Below, piece after piece: positions 35,701-42,700 of a stretch of DNA of 64,000 nt. A model generated the notes under the pieces. That model saw only the letters and a list, made by a program, of their open reading frames with translations. It did no database searches and was not told the DNA's origin. The translations under genes and the position numbers were made by a program. The DNA is taken from positions 1 through 64,000 of the IMG/VR virus record IMGVR_UViG_3300020370_000004; one strand, 5' to 3'. Source of the stretch: a virus. The first letter of the stretch is position 1; the number at the start of each line of letters is the position of its first letter.

Positions 35701-37062
35701 ATCTTGTGTACCGTCAAATAATAGTGAACCTGATCCAAATTTCTTTTGTGCGGTGTCAATCTGTGTGTCACCAAATCTACTTAATACTTTTACTGGTTTT
35801 AATGTAGTAACAAATTCTCCAGTTCCCTTACCATTAATATAGAGGTAAGTACCATCATTAGAAGCAATAACACCACGACCAACTGCTTTCTTATAAGTGA
35901 CGTTACCAGATGCTATAGTACCAGATGCACTATCAGTCAATGTAACAACGTTATCGTCTACTTTAGTGACTTGATAGAAGTTATCTGTAGCACCACCACT
36001 GATAAAGTCTGCATAGATGTAGTCGTTAGAGACTAAACCATGTCCAGTTCTTGTTAGAGTGACCGTAGTTCCTGATCTAGCATATGTACCTGACTGGAAA
36101 GCATTTTCTAACTGGTATACTACTTCAGCAGCAGAGAAAGTACCACTCGTACCAGATAGTTTTAATCTTGTTTGACCTGCTCCATACTTACCTGTAGCAC
36201 CTTGTATACCTTGTATACCAATAGAAGCAAAGTAGTTGAAGGAATTTAACCACTCACAACGAATACCATTGGTTAGTAGAACACCAATCTGGTTAGGTGT
36301 AATGAAAGTACACTCATTAAAGAGGACTGAAGCGTGTTGTGAATTGGAATTTATTAATGCACCGTCTAATTTAGCACCACGACCTGCATCTCCCTGTGCA
36401 AATCCATATGGATCTGATGCAGAAGTGACACTACCTTTAGTAGTTACGGTTACTCTTTCAATATATGGACTTTTCTCTGAATTAACTGTTGATACTAGAA
36501 CGAATGCATATCCCTTATCGTTACCACTATCATATTCAAAACCTTTAATTGTAACATCAGAGACGTGGCAATCTCCTGATAACGTCATTGCGTTATTAGT
36601 TTTGGTCGCAGGAGTTGGTTCAATTATTGTTGAACGTAAATTAGTACCACGTAAAGTGATACCATCGGGAATTGCTAAAGGAAATACTTCTTGGAAAGTA
36701 CCAGTACCTACTAATATAGTGTCTCCAGACTGTGCAACAGTAAGTGCTTTAGCGATTGTAAGGAACGAAGAATCTGAATGCTTACCATTTGCACCAGAGT
36801 TAGCTAGAGTAGTATTATCATTACCAGACTTATTAACAAACCATGTGTGAGTAGGACCATTCGTGATATCAGTGGCCAGCATGTTAGTACTCACCTCACC
36901 GACATTCGGTTTCTGGTTCGCAATTTCAACTATCGCACCACCATTTCTGGCGTATAATTTTTGATCGACTATATTAAGAGCTATCTCACCGTCTTCTAAA
37001 TTAGAAGTCGTCGGGACTGCTGCTGCTGTCGTCGATCTCTTTAGCTTGATTCTCGTTGCCAT
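29710..37062 (-). CDS. giant fibre-like structural protein with LamG-like and cupredoxin-like domains (2450 aa)
   Basis: Residues 1-45 (RIKLKRSTTAAAVP, then LEDGEIALNIVDQKLYAR) match the N-terminal anchor common in phage tail fibres and Mtd-type proteins. Next are a beta-helix-like region (about 70-275, VNKSGNDNTTL, GDTILVGTGTFQE), a DFISGG module (about 315-390), a LamG/concanavalin-like domain (about 435-620, GSGSLLFDGTQDNLMVP, TWYHVAVARN, FNGHIDEVRFSKGAARF), and GSGY repeats (about 880-970 and 1070-1290). A cupredoxin-like domain follows (about 1405-1490, YRFDMSDTSNAGHPF, YYECSVHGRVM), then a fibre stalk (FYRSAEDEISITHD) and a C-terminal beta part. LamG domains often bind sugars. The gene starts inside the end of the 67-residue gene, a 62-base overlap. 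Virion fibre role is likely; the exact place is unknown. Confidence 0.75.
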   Translation of the reverse strand: MATRIKLKRSTTAAAVPTTSNLEDGEIALNIVDQKLYARNGGAIVEIANQKPNVGEVSTNMLATDITNGPTHTWFVNKSGNDNTTLANSGANGKHSDSSFLTIAKALTVAQSGDTILVGTGTFQEVFPLAIPDGITLRGTNLRSTIIEPTPATKTNNAMTLSGDCHVSDVTIKGFEYDSGNDKGYAFVLVSTVNSEKSPYIERVTVTTKGSVTSASDPYGFAQGDAGRGAKLDGALINSNSQHASVLFNECTFITPNQIGVLLTNGIRCEWLNSFNYFASIGIQGIQGATGKYGAGQTRLKLSGTSGTFSAAEVVYQLENAFQSGTYARSGTTVTLTRTGHGLVSNDYIYADFISGGATDNFYQVTKVDDNVVTLTDSASGTIASGNVTYKKAVGRGVIASNDGTYLYINGKGTGEFVTTLKPVKVLSRFGDTQIDTAQKKFGSGSLLFDGTQDNLMVPTDEDFGFGTANFCMEAFIRPASVTGTQHIFDLRNASSTDTAGKLYLNGTALHYGVGNSSTLNGGTLSTGTWYHVAVARNAGTTKIFLDGTELASGADTNDYGTTKPVAIGSNYDTSSPAEAFNGHIDEVRFSKGAARFTAAFTPTTSAYVSDNNTVLLLHGNGDDATTTFTDESGGTSDIRSSGGDSATQVTTADYSAFGAELRSVASACVYGSKGVQADGSGVKLLLTAHNFAYVGAGADYTNDPSLAVQANEVEELNSGKVLYSSTDQDGDFRVGDAFTVDQSTGNVQFAATSTAQSAANITLSDGTGTTNIYPAYIETGNLRLAGNSLTSTSGKIILDPAGDEDIQLNGQVIAPENIYFAPNRLASFLGTGNSSVAFTVGTYAQAGFSSFGIFSNKNFGVNKKSLNETTGITITNEGSGYTPGSYSAATLSNPDLVASATAVLATDGAIGTITITNPGTLYTAAPGVTTSISPSSGITTFLVSLESGGKVAIIAIPGGGGGGGYTSPTGTFSAPPNRDFDANTAIANNAITFTQTTFSNGDRVVYDNNSNSDLTNLTSGTTYYVVNRNSTTHTLQLAATSGGTPIVLSATSGQEIHQIRGVTATTGAVTVAAGAITAVAIADAGSGYTVGASPTLTMSEDSDPGVTPASYTITLGAPIATITTTGDGIYPSIPTLTIAAAQTDPVGSGGAASVANLTYAVASITLNSGGYGYSSTPNISFTGGNATNDAVATATLDTELGQVSAIEISQGGEGYDAVPTVVVSGGSGTGATIALTVLPVGGNISAGGSGYTAGTYQQVPLTGGNGTDAAADLTVQGLFGTITAGSGGTNGEYMQIDMVNNNPAATWPVTTQQKIQLSSTVSGHTGTINVGDTATGATSGAVGVVSYVGAAAAGTDSFVFINDPVTSGTFQDNEVVNFSSGGSLTTSGTPQSRGRFFINTGSGAVEAPNLTMVRGNTYRFDMSDTSNAGHPFVLDGTSNAATTEFQTVTYGSAGQAGSFVDIIVKPGATIGNTAYYECSVHGRVMSQNALINITAGTAGEYGHGAQMNITVAGGVVTVAEFATGMQGSDYKVGDELRVTSTSLIGDIVGFLYTITGDNTGVFSVTNIQAAGSGYQVGDQLSADDANLGGGGGSGFVFNVTKVGYISTAAVSTGGGGAGFFSGQDLVFDTLQFSGMGAGSNFAMTANTIDTTGITTISGDGSLTSDKYSFSTTGDLTIGIGDATNTTISNNTVTSVNANFTGNATIGTNATVGGTFGVTGTSSFTDNITANGLDNHILNGKIGIQNGTNLVPSIYLSADTTTGFYRSAEDEISITHDTVQKHVFSATSIQTAGDIIADSTIGNAAPFFKVDSTAETLTVGTANSGLQLNNAAVLTAAGQDADIPVTITPKGEGDMIITGGTNREFVVNDGVVGQNKLKVDTQTGDAEITGTLKVDEKLKFVTSAIENADIGGTNSFGEIVTVGITGTGTGYTDGSYTACTVTATTGIGLGATFDVTVSGGAITAATVTPTARGHNYYVGEEITFNPATIGGGSGNTITILDTQGQGLTLKPGGGKSVYVKSTGSFIIPSGTTNQRPLANDRLTGAIRFNNTQLQFEGYNGTDFVSLGGVRDVDQDTYILTEASPGSDEDTFEFYAAGINNLSLNNTTLTFKSNMTDTVYESSHLATITGGFTLKGTSFDTNPFNVLVGAQNIVSVRSKKDLEVSGGLRLRNVPTQGTVATLDAATLTQVATSYTASTTFTAVATSASVEGSGATLDITIDANGTVTTVAVNAGGSGYEAASSPSSGDGEVLTIAGTALGGLTPTQDVTIRVDTISNPTSPYARNDVLLQDYITRLDAKAFISLDANASECKWKINRGWSGGTESYLTVFDSTADFVELDDCRVEGGQLTSFASNASITAFDKTAYKGSKTLITIESDDGKVQMLEVTAVCGASGTTAHATVTNSITSDNDLVDATISVAANNINISLNKSSAATTSSSFTGRYTTTKVKV

Positions 37063-37204
37063 CTACTTGTGCATCACTAGTTTGTTCGTTTATAGTATTT
37101 AACTGGGTTTGCAGGTCTTCGACCTGTGCTTCCAGCATCACATTAATGAGGGTCAATTCAGAGACTTTTCTTTGTAATCTAGAAATAACAATTTGTGCAT
37201 TCAT
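37001..37204 (-). CDS. small coiled-coil protein with acidic tail (67 aa)
   Basis: Unknown function. Residues 3-45 form a leucine-zipper-like helix (VISRLQRKVSELTLINVMLE, then VEDLQTQLNTI), followed by a flexible acidic, Ser-rich tail (EIDDSSSSPDDF). Its last 62 bases are also the start of the 2450-residue gene in another frame, so the acidic tail and the fibre anchor share DNA. It lies 12 bases after the 561-residue fibre gene. No clear ribosome site is visible. Confidence 0.65.
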   Translation of the reverse strand: MNAQIVISRLQRKVSELTLINVMLEAQVEDLQTQLNTINEQTSDAQVDGNENQAKEIDDSSSSPDDF

Positions 37205-37216
37205 GTTAATAAAGTT

Positions 37217-38902
37217 TTAAAAAGTACCACCGTCGATCGTGTTTGTCCAGACTGGAACTCCAGCTGCAGTGACGGTTAATATTTGATAGGATTCTGTTAC
37301 GTCAGGTGTAGTACCAGGAGATGCCATGTTAGCAGCACCAGTTACCTGTAAAGCACCTGTGTTGTTACCATATATGATACCATTTGTGGTAAATGAACTA
37401 GCACCAGTACCACCGTATTGAACTACGAGGTCAGAGTCTAACTCAAGATCACCAATAAGAACAGTACCACGGTTTCCAGTTACACCAAAAACAGTACCTG
37501 TGTCAGTTGCATCTTCAATAAATGTCCATGCACCTGCTCCATCGTTACCACCTGTGCGGTCATAACCAAAGAAACCAAATTTATTGGTTCCAGATGTGTT
37601 GTAATGAACCTTAACACCACGATCCATTGCATCATCAGCACCTCTGACAGTAACTAATGTAGCACCAACTACTTGGTCAGCAGTGATTGCTGCACTTAGT
37701 GTAAGTGTTTTTGTGCCTGTATTGATAGAAGCAATAGTTGTGCCACCAGGAATACCTGTTCCAGTTATAGCATCACCTGCTTGTAACTGTTCCACACTGT
37801 CAACTTGAACAGCAACTGTTGCGTTACCTGCAAAGGTAGCAAGAGTTTTAACTGTTACAGGAGTAGTAGGATCACCCAATTCAATGGTAGGATCGTTAAC
37901 AGACATTGAAGCACTGTTAACAGTCGTTGTTGTACCATCAATTTGGAGGTCACCTTTGATTATAACCAATCCATCAGCGTCGCCACCTGCAGGATATGGG
38001 TCAATAATCAATTCTTGTATACTATTAATAGTAGAAAGTGTATTACCATCTAACTTTAGATTGTCAACCTCAATTTGACCAGTCTGTTGTGTAGTACCAG
38101 TAATAGTTGTTTGACCGTTAAATGTCACACCGTTTTGGAACGTTGTGGTTGCATTAACTGTCAACAGGTCGCCAGCTGCAGTACCAAGAGTTGTGTTGTC
38201 ATCAACCTTAAGGTCTTTAGTCCATGTGGTTGCTGAAATACCAATACCACCAGCAAAGGTGACAGATGCAGTTCCTACGTTGGAAGCATCAGTTGTATCC
38301 GCATAACTTGCAGTAACACCGACAGCATAGTTCCAATCTGCACCCTCTACTTGGATTTTGTCAGAAGTTGTCTCATCATAGTATATGGAAGCATCCTTTG
38401 TATTACCGAAATGAAGCTTCATGTCATCAGCGATACGCAAGTCGGGGGTACCTGCTACTCGCTTGATGTCCACAACAGCATCAGAGTCGTTAAATACAAA
38501 TTCTACGTCACCTGTAGTACCAAATTCTAGTTCCTGACCATCTTCAATAACCAGTTTACCTGTGCCATTTGCACGGAAGATAAGGTCAGCATCAGTAGTG
38601 GCTGTTGTAATGACGTTAGCATTTAAGTTAATGTCATCAACATTCCAGTTATCAATCTTTGAATTACTGTCTAGAACAACAGCAGAACTTGCGGTTAGAG
38701 TTCCATGGACATGATCAAGCATGTCTGTGAAGTATCTACCACCAACTACCTGTGCAGCACCATTGTTATCACCTGCAAATAGGCGATCACCAGCATTTGC
38801 TTGAGTACCGTTTGCACCAGTAGTAAGTGCTAATTCACCATACGTAATGGTGCCTGGTGCGGTTGAACCAGTACTCCTTTTAATGAGTATATTTGATGCC
38901 AT
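37217..38902 (-). CDS. tail-fibre-like structural protein (561 aa)
   Basis: The N terminus (ILIKRSTGSTAPGTITYGEL) is the same fibre-anchor type as in the 2450-residue protein. The body is repeated beta structure with typical fibre phrases: DADLIFRANGTGKLVIEDGQ, TGDVEFVFNDSDAVVDIKR, VDDNTTLGTAAGDLLTVN, and GDLELDSDLVVQYGGTGASS near the C terminus. It ends in TIDGGTF, nearly the same last residues as the adjacent 73-residue protein (TINGGSF). The start overlaps the stop of that small gene as TGATG. It is probably a trimeric fibre or whisker attached to the baseplate. Confidence 0.75.
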   Translation of the reverse strand: MASNILIKRSTGSTAPGTITYGELALTTGANGTQANAGDRLFAGDNNGAAQVVGGRYFTDMLDHVHGTLTASSAVVLDSNSKIDNWNVDDINLNANVITTATTDADLIFRANGTGKLVIEDGQELEFGTTGDVEFVFNDSDAVVDIKRVAGTPDLRIADDMKLHFGNTKDASIYYDETTSDKIQVEGADWNYAVGVTASYADTTDASNVGTASVTFAGGIGISATTWTKDLKVDDNTTLGTAAGDLLTVNATTTFQNGVTFNGQTTITGTTQQTGQIEVDNLKLDGNTLSTINSIQELIIDPYPAGGDADGLVIIKGDLQIDGTTTTVNSASMSVNDPTIELGDPTTPVTVKTLATFAGNATVAVQVDSVEQLQAGDAITGTGIPGGTTIASINTGTKTLTLSAAITADQVVGATLVTVRGADDAMDRGVKVHYNTSGTNKFGFFGYDRTGGNDGAGAWTFIEDATDTGTVFGVTGNRGTVLIGDLELDSDLVVQYGGTGASSFTTNGIIYGNNTGALQVTGAANMASPGTTPDVTESYQILTVTAAGVPVWTNTIDGGTF

Positions 38903-39123
38903 CAGAAGCTACCCCCGTTGATAGTGATGTTGTTTAATACGTTTGTTGGAACAAATTTTGTGTCTGCAGCAGAATAGACTAGAACAGAACCGTCTGCTAG
39001 TCCTCCTTGAGATACGTCTGTGAGATCCACATCAGACATACCACCAATAGTACCTCCACCACCTCCAGTGGCGACTCTGGTTACTCTTGGAACTGATTGA
39101 TCTCCAAATCTTAGTCTTGCCAT
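38902..39123 (-). CDS. small fibre-associated protein (73 aa)
   Basis: A short protein with a basic N terminus (MARLRFGDQSVPRVTRV), a Gly linker (GGGGGTIGGMSD), then LTDVSQGGLADGSVLVYSAA, a phrase common in fibre proteins of marine T4-like phages, and the C-terminal TINGGSF. It overlaps both neighbours by one base (TAATG at 39123, TGATG at 38902), so it is tightly coupled to the 112-residue and 561-residue genes. It may be a fibre connector or a reduced fibre; the role is inferred from composition and place. Confidence 0.65.
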   Translation of the reverse strand: MARLRFGDQSVPRVTRVATGGGGGTIGGMSDVDLTDVSQGGLADGSVLVYSAADTKFVPTNVLNNITINGGSF

Positions 39124-39461
39124 TAAATTGTTACCCCCTCAAGTACGCTGACAGAACCTTCCAGAACTCTGGATTTAATACCAGATGTTGCTGTGATAAC
39201 GACATCATATACGTAACGACCTGACTTCATTGCGGCCGTTTGTCCATTTGTGAGAGATAATTGAATCTGCCCACTGGTTGCAGGTGATAGAACTGCAGCA
39301 GTTACAGTAGTGGACGTACTACTTGTGTAATGCTTTTTGATTTTACATGCTACTGTATATCCAGTCAAATTGAATACTGTTCCATTATCGTTTTCAATAG
39401 TGAAGTCGATGATGAAGTCAGAACCCTGATATATCAGTAAATTGGATACAGCACTAGCCAT
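39123..39461 (-). CDS. small Ig-like / BppU-N-like structural protein (112 aa)
   Basis: The pattern YQGSDFIIDFTIENDNGTVF ... NLTGYTVACKIKKHY ... GQIQLSLTNGQTAAMKSGRYVYDV is that of the small beta-sandwich seen at the N terminus of phage baseplate upper proteins (BppU-N-like) and as stand-alone virion proteins. Length, about 110 residues, fits one domain. It has one Cys. It is the first gene after two late-promoter-like octamers and heads a coupled set with the 73- and 561-residue genes. Confidence 0.65.
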   Translation of the reverse strand: MASAVSNLLIYQGSDFIIDFTIENDNGTVFNLTGYTVACKIKKHYTSSTSTTVTAAVLSPATSGQIQLSLTNGQTAAMKSGRYVYDVVITATSGIKSRVLEGSVSVLEGVTI

Positions 39462-39477
39462 TCTTTTACAACTATAT

Positions 39478-39485
39478 TATTTAGC
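39478..39485 (-). promoter_or_regulatory. candidate late promoter (GCTAAATA) before the 112-residue gene
   Basis: The 30-base gap between the 74- and 112-residue genes reads TTAAGCTAAATAATATAG on the minus strand. The ATG follows about 17 bases after the octamer. Together with the octamer at 39493 it forms a tandem pair. Confidence 0.45.
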
Positions 39486-39491
39486 TTAACT

Positions 39492-39716
39492 TTATTTATC
39501 TTCTTTCTCAATCAAACTCTTTACAAGACTTTTTAATTCCGCAACCTCACCCTTTAAAGCATCCATTTCTGCTGCTTTTCTTCTTGCTTCTGCACGTGCC
39601 TTCTTATAAGATTCATACGCACTCAGGTCGGTATTTATTATCGCATTAGAACTTGGATCCCTACCGAGTGAGTTGTGTCCTTCGACAGGGATCAGTTCAA
39701 TTATGTCTTTTTCCAT
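39492..39716 (-). CDS. small coiled-coil protein (74 aa)
   Basis: Unknown function. An N-terminal 30-residue segment with a possible conserved phrase (ELIPVEGHNSLGRDPSSNA) precedes a charged helix (SYKKARAEARRKAAEMDALK, then VAELKSLVKSLIEKEDK) that can form a coiled coil. It starts on the stop of the 2230-residue gene (TAATG) and its own TAA forms part of a late-promoter-like octamer. It may accompany the large structural protein in assembly; this is inference from coupling. Confidence 0.7.
   Translation of the reverse strand: MEKDIIELIPVEGHNSLGRDPSSNAIINTDLSAYESYKKARAEARRKAAEMDALKGEVAELKSLVKSLIEKEDK
39493..39500 (-). promoter_or_regulatory. candidate late promoter (GATAAATA) overlapping the stop of the 74-residue gene
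   Basis: The codons for Asp-Lys and the TAA stop of the 74-residue gene spell GATAAATA. It lies 32 bases upstream of the 112-residue ATG. Confidence 0.45.
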
Positions 39717-42700
39717 TATGCTAACGCTATCGCTCTAAAGTCTTTTACTCTAGGTATGTATGGTTGTCTCCAACTAAGTAGACTGATCTTGATCTGGAAT
39801 GCATCAAAGTCATCAGTATCCTCAATGGTAAACTCATAGTCAGTGAATGTGGTTAGATCATTCTGAGGAACTAACTCACCGCTATCTGGTTTTCCGTCTG
39901 TGTTAAAGAACTGGAACTCTAGGTCATCAAGGTTACCTGCAAAACCAACTGGAACCAACTTGTACATCACTACGATCTTGGATTGATTGAATGTATTAGC
40001 AGCAAGCATGACCTTGATACCACTAGCACTCTTCTCTAGTCTTGCCACCTTAGTAATATAGTTACCCGCACACTCTCCACCAATACCTGTGGTTGGAGTA
40101 ATATTGTTGTACTGGTTTGCAGTTGTAATAACAGCACACTGTGTTAGATCAATAACAGGAGATAAGTGACTTACCTCAGTACCAAGAGTTAATTCCATAG
40201 TGAATGACTTAGCACTGCTCATTCTGTTGATCTCATTCAACTGGTTAGCAATAATCTTAGTGTCTGGGAAGTAGTTCTCCTCAGCAATAGTAATGTCTTG
40301 CCATGCAGCATCTTTAGTAAATGATATCTCTGCACTCTCGCCAGCAGGGAAAGGACCACATGAGGTTCCACTAGTACCCTTAACTCTACCAGACAAACTG
40401 GTCATAGGTTCTACCTGACTCTGTATCTGTGGTGTAAGAACATCCCATGGAACGTTCTGTGATACTGTTAAATTAGGACCACCACAGTTAATACTCTTAT
40501 CAGCAGTCTTATTGGTTATCTTTAAGTTGTAACTATGAGGACTGTTAATTGATAGTAAACCACCAGTTGTATTGTTATGAGTAGTATTAATTAATGTAAG
40601 AGGTATACCGCAAAGGTTATAACACTCAACTACTGCACCATTAGCATGTGCTTTACCAGTTGAAGATCCTGAAGAACCTGAATAGTTTCTACCAGTTGAG
40701 TTGAAGTTGATGACGTTACCCGCAATACTATCGTATGCAATGATCTCATCACCACTACCATCTTCCTGACTTCCTCTGATCCTGATAAATCCAGTATTTG
40801 AACTACCAACAGCAGATCCACCAATAGTTGTATGGAACTGAGATGCATCAGCAACAGTCACAGAAGTAGCAGTCGTAGTCAAACCTGCACCCACATTAAT
40901 AGTGGTATCCGCAATTTCTGAGATTGCTCCACTAAGTTCAACATAGTTAAGGTTAGATTGCTGACCATGGTTACCATGGAATACTCTTATCTCATCACTA
41001 CCAGATGTTGTCTGGAACGCATTGGTTCTTAGATTTAAGAAACCACCATTAGATTCACCCAACTGTGCATTTTCTAGTACAAGTGTACTATTTGCTGCTG
41101 TGGTAGGAATTGTGAACTCTGCTCTGTAAATCTTGAACATCAAGTCTTCATACTGTGAAGGTGTCCATGTTGATGCGTTCTGTGACTTGAATAGAACACC
41201 GATATATGGTTGTTCAGATATCTTCTCTCCAGAGTGTGCAGCATCAATAGCATCCTTACCGAGTAATGATATGAATACCTTATATTGGTTACTATCAGAT
41301 GTAAGAACCATTGCATGTTCTTGTCTGAATGGTAAGAATACAGGTGATTTGAATGTGAACGTAGTAGGTTTAGAAGCATCAGCAGATATGAATACATCCT
41401 CAGGATCTTTAACTACCTTAGAGAATGGAAGTATATCCTGTGTTGGAGTTCCATTTTCAACTGTTCTTACATCCAATGCAACAGGGATCTCTTCATCTTT
41501 TTGGAAGAAGAATATATCAATCTTAGTTAAGAATACACCACCCTCAAGAATTGAATCCTCGACTAGGAATGTTTGTGCTAGTGGGTCGCACCATCTTGTT
41601 TGGGTCTCAGTTGAGGTACTTGCACTAGTTAATGTTCTAGCATCCTTCATATCCTCAGATGTCACCTTAGCATTTCTGACTGAGATGATTGTCTCCTGAG
41701 TTGTCTCTAATAGACCTGATGAACTAAATTCTGCTTCACCACTACTATCTGAGATACCAACTACCTTACTATCATTATCAGTATCACTTAATCTGAATAG
41801 TTTAGTACCAGTCTTAAATTTGATGTTACCTTCAACATTAGGTTGATCAATAAAGAATGATCCTCTCAATTTACCCTTCTTATCAGTAACTAGGTCTTTA
41901 TTACTAATCTTAGCAATAGCACCAGATGTTTCACCAACAATATAGTCATTAATCTTAGGAGAACCATAATATGTACCTTTTACTTGATCAGCAAGTGCCT
42001 TGGTGTCAATATTAATAAATGCTAGGTTAGACTTATAATCAGAGATAGTAGTAATATCTGCTCCGTCTAATGGGTTGATATTATATCCTTCATTAGGAGC
42101 TGCAACTCTACCTTTAAATCTAAACTTACCATTTCCTTTGGTCACATGGATTGTTTCACCAATTTGGAATGGAATACTGTTTGTCTGTGCATCAGTAGAT
42201 GGATCCTTAACTAATCCCATTATTTTAGGAGTAATTAGTTTCTTAGGAAGTGTGATGCCATCAAAGAATGCAAAGAACTTAGTTCTTGGTTTTAACTTCT
42301 CACAACTGAACTCAATGTTTCTAGAACGCATAAACTGAATATGCTCAACAGAAACAACTCTACTGCCAAGTGATTGCTGTTCAATAACAGGAGTAACTCT
42401 GTACCTAATACCACTTCTTGTTTGCTTCGTGGTTGTGGTTGTGGTAGTTGTAATAGTTCTATCTCTTCTTCTACGATGCTTACCGCTTCTTCTCCATGAA
42501 CCAACGTCTGTGGTTACAGAAGTACCTGTCCATGTGGTTTTCCATGCGTTCCAATGAATAGGAGAGAAACCATTTTGGTCTGCATTATATTCTCTTACTG
42601 TTGTCATGAAGTTACCTTCAACAGTAGGTCCTTTAAGAGGACTAAGTGATTTGGTATCTACCCAGTTATCATTCTCAGGATATAAAACAACATCACCAAC

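Noticed and set aside
36236-36850. Plus-strand ORF of 204 residues
   Set aside because: It lies opposite the 2450-residue gene, has no ribosome site or promoter, and its composition is that expected of an antisense shadow of Thr/Gly/Val-rich codons. The other long plus-strand ORFs (for example 31802-32326 and 41133-41699) were rejected for the same reason.
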